From CADEED01 sp035995425 (GTDB lineage: Bacteria; Pseudomonadota; Gammaproteobacteria; Steroidobacterales; Steroidobacteraceae), in contig DASYKM010000245.1 of assembly GCA_035995425.1 (NCBI GenBank), positions 1 through 64,000 of the forward strand: a stretch of DNA of 64,000 nucleotides, written 5' to 3'. Position numbers and translations under genes: made by a program. Positions 26,009-34,950 of this stretch are shown piece by piece. The first letter of the stretch is position 1. Each line of letters starts with the position of its first letter. The notes beneath the pieces were generated by a model, which worked only from the letters and a program-made list of their open reading frames with translations, ran no database searches and had not been told where the DNA came from.

Positions 26009-27439
26009 CTAGTTCGTCGCGCTCTTGCGCGGCACCACGCGCGCGGCACTCGTCAAGGTGAGCTCGCGCGCCAGCGTGGCGCCGGTGAAATGATTCGCCG
26101 GGCTGCCGTCGTAACTCACCGCGAAGGCCAGGTGCGTGCTGTCGAAGGTGCCGATGGCGGCATCGAAGCTTTGCCAGCCGCTTCCGTTCCAGGCCTGCAC
26201 CCACGCATGCGGTACGAATACGTGGTGGCGTCCCTCGAAATGCCGCGCATACACGCGACCAATCGCCACGCGCGTCGGGATGCCGGCGGCGCGACCAAGC
26301 GTCGCCAGCAACACGGCGTATTCGGTGCAGTCGCCCCGCTTGGTGGCGTAAGCCTCGAGTGCCGTGCCGTAACCCAGCATGTCGATGCGCTCCACTGACA
26401 TGTGATCGCGAACGAACCTGGTCAGGCGCCGCATCCTGGCGACGTCATCGCTCATGCCGGTGGTGAGCGCGATGGCGCGCCGCGCGAGGTTTACATCGCC
26501 GGACTGCAACCACGGCGTGGCCTGCAATGCCTGCCGGCGCTCGTCCGCCGAAATCGCCATCGGATCCAGCGCACACTCGGCGCAAACCTGGATGAAAGTA
26601 GTTTGGCCGTTCGTCCAGGTGCGCTGGCCCGCGCCCACCGGCAACTGCGGTGCGGCGCCGTGATTGTCGAAGCCGTAGCGAATCTTCGCCTGCATGTCGC
26701 TGGCCGGAATCCGGTACGGGGACTTTTGCAGCTGCTCCGACACGTGATCGAAAGTGTCGTTCCTGGCGAGCGCGTCGCGCTCGCTGCTTTCAACCAGCGT
26801 CACGTCGATCGAGCCGATGCGCAGCGACTCGCGGACCACGAGCCCGGCGGAGTCGAGCACTTGCACGGTCGAGGTCGCCTGCCGCGCCGATCGCACCCGG
26901 CGTTCGACACGCACCTCGGCGCCCGGCAGGCGCGCGAGCGCGACATCCACCACCGCCAGTTTCACCGGATCCCAGGATCTGTACGAGAGTGGCTCGCGCG
27001 ACTCGCCGCGCGCGACGGCGGCCAGCCAGGCCTGCGCGAACATCTCGGACTTCAAATCATGCGCGGCGCCCACGAGCGTCTGCGAGCTGACGCTGCCGGT
27101 ACCGTTGGCGATGAGCAGGTCTTCTCCTTGCACGCGGGCGTCGACGAGCGAATGGCCTTCGCGCGTCCTGACGTCGCGTTTCAGGCGCAGCAACGCGCCG
27201 TCCCTCGAGCTTTCGGTGTCGACGCTCACGCGATAGAGCACGCGGCGTCCCGGCGCGCCGAGCTGAATCTCCACGCGCTCGGATTCGAGAATCCGCTCAC
27301 CTTCCTCGCGGCGCGTGATCTCGGCGTGGCCGATCTTCTGCTCACCCACGAGCACGCGCTGCCAGCGGTGGCTGTCGGCGTCATCCGCGGCCGCCGGAAG
27401 CGCCACCAGCGCCAGAGCTAATGCCAAACGCGCATGCAC
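26009..27439 (-). CDS. secreted transglutaminase-like protein
   Basis: The protein is about 476 residues and begins with a signal peptide (VHARLALALALVALPAAADD). The C-terminal half is a transglutaminase-like core: Cys at about 370 in KRGDCTEYAVLLATLGRAAG, His at about 412 in VPHAWVQAWNG, and Asp at about 425 in SFDAAIGTF. Bacterial members act as peptidases or structural domains rather than cross-linkers. The N-terminal half is a beta-rich domain seen in related periplasmic proteins. I prefer the GTG at 27439, which has GGGAGG upstream, over a GTG 33 bp earlier without a Shine-Dalgarno. It is divergent from the symporter operon across about 65 bp. Confidence 0.85.
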   Translation of the reverse strand: MHARLALALALVALPAAADDADSHRWQRVLVGEQKIGHAEITRREEGERILESERVEIQLGAPGRRVLYRVSVDTESSRDGALLRLKRDVRTREGHSLVDARVQGEDLLIANGTGSVSSQTLVGAAHDLKSEMFAQAWLAAVARGESREPLSYRSWDPVKLAVVDVALARLPGAEVRVERRVRSARQATSTVQVLDSAGLVVRESLRIGSIDVTLVESSERDALARNDTFDHVSEQLQKSPYRIPASDMQAKIRYGFDNHGAAPQLPVGAGQRTWTNGQTTFIQVCAECALDPMAISADERRQALQATPWLQSGDVNLARRAIALTTGMSDDVARMRRLTRFVRDHMSVERIDMLGYGTALEAYATKRGDCTEYAVLLATLGRAAGIPTRVAIGRVYARHFEGRHHVFVPHAWVQAWNGSGWQSFDAAIGTFDSTHLAFAVSYDGSPANHFTGATLARELTLTSAARVVPRKSATN

Positions 27440-27506
27440 AAGCAACTTGCCTCCCGATACACTGCCACGCACAGACTATAAGAAGAATCAGGGACGCGCT
27501 GCACCG

Positions 27507-28928
27507 ATGACCATCGACCAGACCATCAACGCATTTCTCGCGCCCGTCGCCGACTGGCTAGGCAAGGTTGTTTTCTATTCGGTGCCGGTCGCCGGAGCGC
27601 AGCTGCCGCTCATCGTGGTGTGGCTCATCGTGGGCGGCATCGTCTGCACGCTGGCGTTTCGCTTCGTCAACCTGCGCGGATTCCGCCACTCGGCGCAGGT
27701 GATCCGTGGGGATTACTCCAGCCACAAACACGCCGGTGAAGCGTCGCCGTTCCAGGCGCTGAGCACGGCGGTTTCCGGTACCGTGGGACTCGGCAGCATT
27801 GGTGGTGTCGCGGTGGCCGTGACACTCGGCGGTCCCGGCGCCACGTTGTGGATGATGCTCGCCGGATTCCTCGGCATGAGTCTCAAGTTCGCCGAAGTCA
27901 CACTCGCAGTGAAATACCGGCGCGTGCGCGCTGACGGCACGGTGACTGGTGGCGCGATGTATTACGTGCCCGAGGCGATGGGGCGACGCGGCCTGCCACG
28001 GCTCGGCAAATTTCTCGCGGGATTCTTCTGCGTCGCCGCGATCGGCGGCTCCGTCACCATTTTCCAGGTCAGCCAGGCCTATTCGCAGGTCCGGGAAGTC
28101 ACCGGCTTCGACCAGGCATTCCTGTTTGGCCTCATCGTCGCGGTGTGGATCGGCATCGTGTTGTTTGGCGGCGTGAAGCGCATCGTGTACTGGACTGACA
28201 AGCTGTCGCCGTTCATGTGCCTGCTGTACATCGTCGCCTGTCTGGTCGTGCTGGCCGTGAACTACTCCAACATCCTGCCCGCGTTCGCGACCATCGTGCG
28301 TGAAGCGTTCGCGCCGCACGCCGTCGCCGGTGGTGTCGTCGGCGCATTGATCCAGGGATTCCGCCGCGCCGCCTTCGCGAACGAAGCGGGCATCGGGTCG
28401 GCGCCCATGGCGCATGCCACCGTGCGCACCAATGAACCCATGTCGCAGGGCTTTGCGGCGCTGATGGAGCCGTTCCTCGACACCATCATCATCTGCCTGC
28501 TCACGGCGCTGGTCATCGTGGTCAGCGGCGTCAACCAGACCAGTGACAACGTCGGCATCGCGCTCACCTCGGACGCCTTCAAGACGGTCGTGCCGTGGTT
28601 TCCGGGCGTGCTGGCGGTGGTGGCCGTGCTGTTCGCCCTGTCCACCGTGCTGGCGTGGGGCTATTACGGCGAGCAGGCATGGACGTGGCTGTTCGGCGAG
28701 AAGAAGCCGAGCCGCGTGGCATTCCGGCTGTTCCTGTGCGGCATGTTGTCCATCGCCGCCACGTTTCCGCTCGACCAGGTCGTCAACATCGTCGACTCGT
28801 GCAGCTTCTGCATGGCCATCCCCAACATCATCGGCATCTATCTATTCCTGCCGGAGCTGCGCGCGGACCTGGCGAGTTACACGAAGCGCGTCATCAGGGG
28901 CGGCGAAGGAAAAAACCATGGCACGTAA
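27507..28928 (+). CDS. alanine/glycine:cation symporter (AGCS family)
   Basis: The 473-residue inner-membrane protein has 10-11 helices and the AGCS hallmarks. These are STAVSGTVGLGSIGGVAVAV (the conserved loop after the second helix), GGAMYYVPEAMGRRGLP, RRAAFANEAGIGSAPMAHAT and a C-terminal GYYGEQAWTWLFGE. It imports alanine, glycine or related amino acids with Na+. It heads a tight three-gene set in which the next gene starts inside its last codons. The length is normal for the family. The start ATG follows a weak GGGACG-type Shine-Dalgarno; earlier in-frame codons overlap the divergent transglutaminase gene. Confidence 0.93.
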   Translation: MTIDQTINAFLAPVADWLGKVVFYSVPVAGAQLPLIVVWLIVGGIVCTLAFRFVNLRGFRHSAQVIRGDYSSHKHAGEASPFQALSTAVSGTVGLGSIGGVAVAVTLGGPGATLWMMLAGFLGMSLKFAEVTLAVKYRRVRADGTVTGGAMYYVPEAMGRRGLPRLGKFLAGFFCVAAIGGSVTIFQVSQAYSQVREVTGFDQAFLFGLIVAVWIGIVLFGGVKRIVYWTDKLSPFMCLLYIVACLVVLAVNYSNILPAFATIVREAFAPHAVAGGVVGALIQGFRRAAFANEAGIGSAPMAHATVRTNEPMSQGFAALMEPFLDTIIICLLTALVIVVSGVNQTSDNVGIALTSDAFKTVVPWFPGVLAVVAVLFALSTVLAWGYYGEQAWTWLFGEKKPSRVAFRLFLCGMLSIAATFPLDQVVNIVDSCSFCMAIPNIIGIYLFLPELRADLASYTKRVIRGGEGKNHGT

Positions 28929-29595
28929 GTCATATCTGTGGATGTTGGGCGTCGTCTACGCCATCTGGTGGGTGGCAATGGCCGTCTCGCCGCTGGATCG
29001 TGCCGATTGGGTGACCGAAAACGTGCTGGTGGTGTTTGGCGCCGGGTTGCTGGGATTCACCTACAAATCCTTCCCGCTGTCGCGCATCTCGTACACCTGC
29101 ATCTTCGTGTTCATGATGTTTCACGCGCTCGGCGCGCACTACACCTATGCGAAGGTGCCGTACCAGGAGTGGTTCCCGTTCCTGGCCGGCGGCCGCAATC
29201 ACTTCGATCGGCTGGTGCACTTCCTGTACGGGCTGCTGCTCGCGTACCCGATCCGTGAGATGTTCCTGCGCATCGGCAACGTGCGCGGCTTCTGGGGCTA
29301 CTTCCTGCCGCTCGACCTCACCATGTCCACCTCCATGCTCTACGAGCTCATCGAGTGGGGTGCCGCCGTGGTGCTGGGTGGCGACCTCGGCGCCGCCTAT
29401 CTAGGTACGCAGGGCGACGTCTGGGACGCGCACAAGGATATGGCGCTGGCGTCGCTCGGCGCGTTGATCGCGATGACCGTCACTTACATCATCAACCGCA
29501 ACATGCAGCGCGATTTCGCGGCCGAGTGGGCCGAGAGCATCCGCGTGAAGCGGCGCAAGCCGCTCGGCGAAGAAGCAATCGTGAGGTCGATATGA
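28918..29595 (+). CDS. yjdF: DUF2238 family inner-membrane protein
   Basis: The 225-residue protein has five to six membrane helices. DUF2238 blocks are clear: FMMFHALGAHYTYAKVPY, RNHFDRLVHFLYGLLLAYP, MLYELIEWGAAVV and YLGTQGDVWDAHKDMALA. Paired His/Glu/Asp residues inside membrane segments are conserved in the family, whose function is unknown (E. coli YjdF belongs here). Its ATG lies 11 bp before the end of the symporter gene, so the two are translationally coupled. Confidence 0.88.
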   Translation: MARKSYLWMLGVVYAIWWVAMAVSPLDRADWVTENVLVVFGAGLLGFTYKSFPLSRISYTCIFVFMMFHALGAHYTYAKVPYQEWFPFLAGGRNHFDRLVHFLYGLLLAYPIREMFLRIGNVRGFWGYFLPLDLTMSTSMLYELIEWGAAVVLGGDLGAAYLGTQGDVWDAHKDMALASLGALIAMTVTYIINRNMQRDFAAEWAESIRVKRRKPLGEEAIVRSI

Positions 29596-29954
29596 ACGCA
29601 CCGAACCCTCACGGCCTCACCCAGCTCCGCGACGCGCTGCGCAAATTCGCCGAAGAGCGCGACTGGGACCAGTACCACAGCCCCAAGAATCTGGCGTCGG
29701 CGCTCTCCGTCGAAGCCGCCGAGCTGCTCGAGCGCTTTCAATGGCTGACGGAAGGCCAGTCGCGCAATCTCGCGCCTGAAGAACTGCAGAAGGTGCGGCA
29801 CGAGATGGCCGACGTGCTGAATTACCTGGTGCGGCTCGCCGACAAGCTGGATGTGAATCTGCTCGAGGCCGCAAGAGAGAAAATTGAGCTCAATGCGCAG
29901 AAATACCCGGTGGACAAAGCACGCGGCAGCGCCAAGAAATATTCGGAGTTCTGA
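29592..29954 (+). CDS. MazG-like nucleotide pyrophosphohydrolase
   Basis: The 120-residue protein is of the RS21-C6/dCTPase-like all-alpha NTP pyrophosphatase type. It has the Mg2+-binding EAAELLERFQW (the ExxE half) and EMADVLNYLVRLADKLDVNL (the ExxD half), plus a C-terminal KYPVDKARGSAKKY. It hydrolyses non-canonical or excess nucleoside triphosphates to monophosphates and so cleans the nucleotide pool. It overlaps the upstream gene by ATGA. An imperfect stem-loop follows its stop codon. Confidence 0.9.
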   Translation: MNAPNPHGLTQLRDALRKFAEERDWDQYHSPKNLASALSVEAAELLERFQWLTEGQSRNLAPEELQKVRHEMADVLNYLVRLADKLDVNLLEAAREKIELNAQKYPVDKARGSAKKYSEF

Positions 29955-29960
29955 TTCGAG

Positions 29961-30008
29961 AGCCGTGGAGCGAGGCGCAAGTTTAGCCGCCGCGCCCCGC
30001 TCCCGGCT
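29961..30008. terminator. imperfect bidirectional terminator hairpin
   Basis: AGCCGTGGAGCGAGGCGC pairs with GCGCCCCGCTCCCGGCT apart from one bulge and one mismatch, across a 13-nt loop. The right side is followed by a pyrimidine run. It lies between the convergent stops of the MazG-like and pectate lyase genes. Confidence 0.55.
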
Positions 30009-30034
30009 TCTTCTCCCTGACTGTCCTGTCAGCC

Positions 30035-31405
30035 TTATTTACCCATCCTTGGGCCACTGTCGCTCAGCACCCGTTCACGTGCTGATTCCGCCGTCTCAGG
30101 TCCCTTCGCCGAGCCATACAAGGTCGGTGTCCAACCCGCGTCCGGTTTCAAGTCGGGATCGAACTGCCCGTTGTAGGCCGCCACGAAGTCCACGACCGGA
30201 CACGAGCCATCCCGCTCGCGCCAGCAATTGCCGGCCGCCGTCATGCGCGTGCCTTTCTTGCCGTCGATGACTTCCATCGGCCCGAAGCTCGCGCTCATCT
30301 CGAAGTAGTTGTTCTCGGCGTAGATCTGCGATTCCGTGCCCGCGCCCCAGCTCGAGTGGTAGTTAGTATCCTTGTCGGCGCGATAGACGTTGTTGTACAC
30401 GTGCACCCGGCCGTAGCGCACGCGCGGTGTGCGCTGGCCGGTGCCGTCGAACAGGTTGTGGTGCAGGGTCACGCGCAGGTGTTCGCGGTCCTCTGTCGCG
30501 CTATCGGAATTGCCGATGAGCATCGTCTTGTCGTGCGCGGCGAACTGGTTCCACGACACTGTAACGAAATCCGACTCACTGGTGACGTCGACGAGTCCGT
30601 CGTGCACCTGGTAGCGGTGTCCGAAATACACCGGTTGCGTTTCATCGCGGGTCCTCACATCTGCAAAGCGGTTGTGATCGATCCACACGTGCGTGGCGTG
30701 GCTCACGCTGATCGAGTCGTATTCGGCGTTCCAGTTGCCCGTGACGCCGTCGGTGGGCGACCACTCGGGAAAGCAGTCGGCCGTGTCCTGGAAAGTGATG
30801 TTGCGCACGATTACGTTCATTGGCTGGCTGGCGCCGTTGCCGCGAATGTCGAGCCAGGCACCCACGAGCGTGGCGTCGCTGCCCACGCCGTAGAGCGTGG
30901 TATTGGGCGGGACGCGGATGTGCACGCGCGCTTCCTGCGCTGCCGCGGAAGCCAGGCGCGCTTCTTCCTGGCCGCCCACCGGATTGTTGCGGGCGTTCGG
31001 CCCTTCCGGGTCGTACATGGCCATGAATGCGAAGATCGAATACAGCTCGCCCGTGGCCGGATCCGGTCGCGCGTATTCCTTGCAGGAAAGCGGCATGCCG
31101 GCATCGTCCACGTTCACGTCGATGATGCCTTTGACGTAAATCAGCTTCGGCGCGGGGTCCGGAAACGCGAGCGCGGCGATGAGCTCCTTGCGGTTCGTGA
31201 CCGTCACGGTACGCGCCGAGGCAGCGTTCGAGCCGCCCGTGGTGCCCTGGGGAAGGGCTGCCGTCGGGACCGAGCCCCAGCCGTCGTTGACGGCCAGAAA
31301 CTCGTGGCCCGCATCCCCGGTGGGAAGGGCCGCCCGCGCGGTGCCCAGGAGGAAACCGATGGACAGGACGTAAGCCAGTACCCGTGCCAGGCAGGGTAGA
31401 AACAT
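30035..31405 (-). CDS. secreted pectate lyase (polysaccharide lyase family 1)
   Basis: The protein is 456 residues with a signal peptide (about 1-25, GTARA). The parallel beta-helix of PL1 shows the vWiDH motif (HVWIDHNRFADV), the Ca2+-site region DGLVDVTSESDFVTVSWNQF and the RxPxxR catalytic block (GTGQRTPRVRYGRVHVYNN). It cleaves polygalacturonate by beta-elimination and releases unsaturated oligomers. It is probably extracellular and suggests life near plant material. GGGGGA precedes the ATG. The 241 bp to the divergent NYN gene hold both promoters and nothing else I can name. Confidence 0.93.
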   Translation of the reverse strand: MFLPCLARVLAYVLSIGFLLGTARAALPTGDAGHEFLAVNDGWGSVPTAALPQGTTGGSNAASARTVTVTNRKELIAALAFPDPAPKLIYVKGIIDVNVDDAGMPLSCKEYARPDPATGELYSIFAFMAMYDPEGPNARNNPVGGQEEARLASAAAQEARVHIRVPPNTTLYGVGSDATLVGAWLDIRGNGASQPMNVIVRNITFQDTADCFPEWSPTDGVTGNWNAEYDSISVSHATHVWIDHNRFADVRTRDETQPVYFGHRYQVHDGLVDVTSESDFVTVSWNQFAAHDKTMLIGNSDSATEDREHLRVTLHHNLFDGTGQRTPRVRYGRVHVYNNVYRADKDTNYHSSWGAGTESQIYAENNYFEMSASFGPMEVIDGKKGTRMTAAGNCWRERDGSCPVVDFVAAYNGQFDPDLKPDAGWTPTLYGSAKGPETAESARERVLSDSGPRMGK

Positions 31406-31646
31406 CGATTTCCCCCACGAAAACAGCCTAAAACGAAGGCCCGCGAGACCGAGCCGCCAAAATGACACCGGTGACATGGTGGGAGGGATTCCGGCCCGAC
31501 GCAAGCGTTTGTTCAGTTTGATGGCGCGCCTGGGAAAGTGGTCACAGAATCGAGCCGAATGACGCAGCGCGTCTTTTACATACCGCCGCGCTTTCCTCTC
31601 GCTGAAGGTGCAGAATTCGGCGCAGCCAAACGGATACCGGAAATTC

Positions 31647-32309
31647 ATGCCCACTAACTACGTCCTCGTCGACTTCGAAAACGTGCAGCCCGAAAGCCTC
31701 GCCGCGCTGGCCAATGGCCAGGTCAAGGTCAAGGTGTTCGTCGGCGCCGCGCAGGCCAAGGGGCGAATCTCCTTCGAGCTGTCGCACTCCATGCAGTTGC
31801 TGGGCGCCAATGCCGAGTACGTGAGGATCGCCCGCACCGGGAAAAACGCCGTGGACATGCACATCGCGTATTACATCGGCCGCCTGCTCGAGAAAGAGCC
31901 GAGCGCCGCCATCCACATCATTTCGAAGGACACGGATTTCGATCCGCTCATCGAATACCTGCACGCCAAGGGCATCGCCTGCAAGCGCGTGAAGTCGATC
32001 GCCGAGATTCCTAAGCAGGTTGTGCCGCGCGCGCCGGTGCCGGCCGCCAAGGGTGCCGTCAAACACACGCCCCACGTGCCGAGCCCGCGCCGGCCGCACG
32101 CCGAGAAGCTCGCGCCCATCATCAAGCATCTGCATTCGTTGAGCGGCAAACCCGCCACCAGCAAGAAGCTGGCGCAGACCATCGCCAGCTATTTCAAACA
32201 ACATGGCGGGGAGCTCGGCGACAAGACCGTGGCCCTGCTCATCGACGAGCTGGTGCGGCTGAAGTACGTGAGCCAGACCGGTACGAAGGTCAATTACCAT
32301 CTGAACTGA
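31647..32309 (+). CDS. NYN/PIN-like ribonuclease with C-terminal winged-helix (OST-HTH-like) domain
   Basis: The 220-residue protein has an N-terminal NYN nuclease fold. Acidic residues lie in NYVLVDFENVQ (about 4-14), GKNAVDMHIAYYIG (about 66-79) and SKDTDFDPLIEYL (about 92-104), the expected metal-binding positions. After a Pro/Lys-rich linker (about 120-150), a helical C-terminal domain (PATSKKLAQTIASYF to LIDELVRLKYVSQTG) looks like the winged helix that often accompanies NYN domains. It likely cleaves RNA; the target is unknown. No signal peptide, so cytoplasmic. Confidence 0.85.
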   Translation: MPTNYVLVDFENVQPESLAALANGQVKVKVFVGAAQAKGRISFELSHSMQLLGANAEYVRIARTGKNAVDMHIAYYIGRLLEKEPSAAIHIISKDTDFDPLIEYLHAKGIACKRVKSIAEIPKQVVPRAPVPAAKGAVKHTPHVPSPRRPHAEKLAPIIKHLHSLSGKPATSKKLAQTIASYFKQHGGELGDKTVALLIDELVRLKYVSQTGTKVNYHLN

Positions 32310-32444
32310 CAAAAGTTCCGTGCCCGCTTGCGGCGGCGCGGAACGATCCTGTCAGACATCCCCGCGAGCTGATTGCCCGGCAGGCACGCGTCGCGTGCCG
32401 ACGTTAAACTGCGGCCGCTCTAACAATGAACGAAGGGACTCTCC

Positions 32445-33194
32445 GTGCGTATCAAGATTCTGTCGATGGCGTTCGTATTCTCCGCGTTGCTGCTCGCGCC
32501 CGCGGCGCAGGCGCAGTGGACTGGCAAGGCCGAGCTCGGCGTGCTGCTCTCCAGCGGCAACACCGAGGCCAAGTCGGCCAATGCCAAACTCGACCTCAAA
32601 CACGAGAGCGAGAAGTGGATCAATGCGTTCTTCGTCGGCGCTCTCTATGGCGCGAACGCCGACTTCGCAACCGCGCAGCGCTATGAAGGGAAATACCAGG
32701 CGGACTACAAGATCAATGATCGCCTCTCGTGGTTCGGCGCACTGCGCGCCGAGCAGGATCGCTTCAGCGGCTTTGCTTACCAGGCCACGGCGTCCACCGG
32801 CGCAAGCTACAAGTTCATTGATAACCCCACCACCAAGCTTCAAGCCTCACTCGGTGCCGGTTATCGCCGCCTGAAATCCGAAACGCTGGTGAAAACCGAC
32901 GCCGGCGAAGTCATCGACCGCATCGAAGGCGAAGTGGATAGCGAGCCGGTGGGAACGCTGAGCTCGGACTTCGAACACAGCTTCAACGAACACACCAAGA
33001 TCACCAACAAGCTGCAGGTGGAGTCCGGCTCCGACAACACCGCGCTGCAAAACGACGTGGCGCTGCAGGTGAGCATGACGGAGACGCTGGCGATGGCAGT
33101 CGGCTTTGGCGTGCGTTACAACACCGATCCGCCGCCGCTTTCCGAAAGCACCGATCTGCTGACCACCATCAACCTGGTCTACAACATCAAGTAA
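32445..33194 (+). CDS. DUF481 family outer-membrane protein
   Basis: The 249-residue protein starts with GTG and has a signal peptide (about 1-23, AQAQ). Alternating amphipathic strands follow, with the DUF481 opening WTGKAELGVLLSSGNTEAKS and a C-terminal STDLLTTINLVYNIK. DUF481 proteins are small salt- or stress-linked outer-membrane beta-barrels such as YdiY. It is followed after 2 bp by a second exported protein, so the pair forms an operon. Confidence 0.88.
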   Translation: MRIKILSMAFVFSALLLAPAAQAQWTGKAELGVLLSSGNTEAKSANAKLDLKHESEKWINAFFVGALYGANADFATAQRYEGKYQADYKINDRLSWFGALRAEQDRFSGFAYQATASTGASYKFIDNPTTKLQASLGAGYRRLKSETLVKTDAGEVIDRIEGEVDSEPVGTLSSDFEHSFNEHTKITNKLQVESGSDNTALQNDVALQVSMTETLAMAVGFGVRYNTDPPPLSESTDLLTTINLVYNIK

Positions 33195-33196
33195 CC

Positions 33197-33730
33197 GTGA
33201 AAACGCCGCGTGTCTTTTCTGGAATCTTGTTGGTTGGCTTCGTACTGGCGGGCGCGACCGCGCTCTCGCAGGCACCAGCCGGCTTCGGTAGCAGCGCCAG
33301 CATCAGCGTCGGCAGCGGGCCGCACGCGGGCAAGTACACGTTCGCGCCCACTGAAACATGCGTGATCGCCGCGTTCGGCGACAAGCCGTTGAGTCTGTCG
33401 GTGGTGTTGTCGTCCGAGACCTCGTCGCTCTCGGTCGACATGCCCAGCATCGACCCCAAACACGCCAACGAAATCCAGGTCGTGCTGGTGGTGGCGGACA
33501 AGAAGGCCGGCGCCAGCATGAAGGGCACGGCCAGCACCACCTATGAAATCGACACGCGGCCCGACGCCGTGCTCGAGCCGTATCAGCGAGCCGAGCGCGC
33601 GAACAAGGGGACGGCGGGAAAGGCGAAGACCCAGCTCATGACCCAGGGCAACAGCGCGTTGCTGAGCTTCAGCGGCGAGACCGAGACCGGCGTGAAGCTC
33701 GAGGGCGAAATTACCTGCCGGAAAATGTGA
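33197..33730 (+). CDS. secreted hypothetical protein, 177 aa
   Basis: The protein has a GTG start 2 bp after the DUF481 stop and a signal peptide (to about residue 24). It shows a serine/glycine-rich beta pattern (GSSASISVGSGPHAGKYTFA) and a C-terminal SGETETGVKLEGEITCRKM strand. The two cysteines (near 52 and 175) could form a disulfide. No family recognised. It probably works with the DUF481 barrel in the envelope, judged from the operon only. Its TGA abuts the TCA of the convergent serine hydrolase gene. Confidence 0.7.
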   Translation: MKTPRVFSGILLVGFVLAGATALSQAPAGFGSSASISVGSGPHAGKYTFAPTETCVIAAFGDKPLSLSVVLSSETSSLSVDMPSIDPKHANEIQVVLVVADKKAGASMKGTASTTYEIDTRPDAVLEPYQRAERANKGTAGKAKTQLMTQGNSALLSFSGETETGVKLEGEITCRKM

Positions 33731-34813
33731 TCAAAGCGCCTGGCGTATCAGCGGCTTCAACGTCTGGGCGAGACTCACTGAAAACTCCACGATCCCCGAC
33801 TGCGACTCGCTGACTTCCATGCCGAGGATGGCGTAGTAGCCGCCGTCGCGATCGAACCACGGCGTGAAGCCGAACGCGCCGGGTGACGACAACACCGCGC
33901 AGTTGGTCGCCGGCGGCGGGCATTCGAGCCAGGCTGTCAGCCCATAGTGAAAATTCAAACCCGCGCTGGCGAACGGCGAGTTACCAATCACTGCGTTGGG
34001 ATACGGCTCGGTCGCTTGCGTGGTAAAAAGCCCGCCGCCGATCAGTGAATTGCCCTGGTACACACCGCGATTGAAATCGAGCGCCAGGACTTTCGCATAT
34101 TCATTCATCGTCGCGCGCAGGCCGCCGGCGATCAGCGGATTCGTCGTGCCCAGCGCCTGACGGGGCGCCGTGTACCAGACGAGATCCGGCGAGCCCAGTC
34201 CAAGCGGCGTCTTCAACTGCGTCGCGAAGATGTTCGCCCACGTCTGGCCCGTGACCACTTCCGCCATGCGCGCGGCCACCTGCAGGTGCGTGCTGCCGTA
34301 GTCGAAGCGCGTGCCGGGCGGCGCCACCAATGCCATTTGCGAAATCGATTGCACGCAATCTTCGAGCGTGATGCCCACCGATGAAGTGCACGGCGCCTCG
34401 CGCTCCATGCCGGAGGTGAACGACAGCAGCTGGCGCAAAGTGATCGCACCTTGCGGTCCGGTCCAGCCGAGCACCGCGGCCGTGGTCGAGTCCAGCGTGA
34501 GAAAGCCCTGATCGATAAGCCGGAAGATGGTGAGCCCGGCCACCATCTTCGACGCGGAAGCGATGGCGACGCGCTGGTCCGCGCTGAAGGTGCCGTACAT
34601 GCGCTCGAAGCGCTTCACGCCATTCGCGTCGTAGATAGACAAGCCCATGCCGGAAATGCCCTGTGCGGCAAAGGCTGCGCTCGCCGCGCGGTCGACGGCG
34701 ATGAATGGATCGGGGATGGCAGCCGCGGGAGGAGCGACGGCATCTCCATCGCCGCCACACGCGGCGAGCCAGCCAGAAGCGAACACGAGCAGGGCGGTGC
34801 GAATGAAGTGCAT
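33731..34813 (-). CDS. serine hydrolase lipoprotein, beta-lactamase/class C-like family
   Basis: The 360-residue protein has lipobox LAAC (Cys19). The serine-type beta-lactamase fold shows S86-A-S-K89 (SxxK, nucleophile and general base) in RVAIASASKMVAG and Y172-G-S174 as the second motif, with a late glycine-rich strand (DGGYYAILGMEV). Such proteins are esterases, DD-peptidase-like or amidase-like; true beta-lactamase activity cannot be claimed. It is anchored in the envelope. Its stop touches that of the convergent upstream gene (TGATCA). Confidence 0.88.
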   Translation of the reverse strand: MHFIRTALLVFASGWLAACGGDGDAVAPPAAAIPDPFIAVDRAASAAFAAQGISGMGLSIYDANGVKRFERMYGTFSADQRVAIASASKMVAGLTIFRLIDQGFLTLDSTTAAVLGWTGPQGAITLRQLLSFTSGMEREAPCTSSVGITLEDCVQSISQMALVAPPGTRFDYGSTHLQVAARMAEVVTGQTWANIFATQLKTPLGLGSPDLVWYTAPRQALGTTNPLIAGGLRATMNEYAKVLALDFNRGVYQGNSLIGGGLFTTQATEPYPNAVIGNSPFASAGLNFHYGLTAWLECPPPATNCAVLSSPGAFGFTPWFDRDGGYYAILGMEVSESQSGIVEFSVSLAQTLKPLIRQAL

Positions 34814-34950
34814 GCCGGAAACAACGTCCGGAATGGATTTGGGTTGACCCGGGGCGAAACCTTCAATCCGGGGCCCCGGCTGGCCTGTTTACTCTTATAT
34901 ATGGCGGGTCTAAGGTTCGCCGTCCAAGAACAACAATCGGGGAGATTTCC

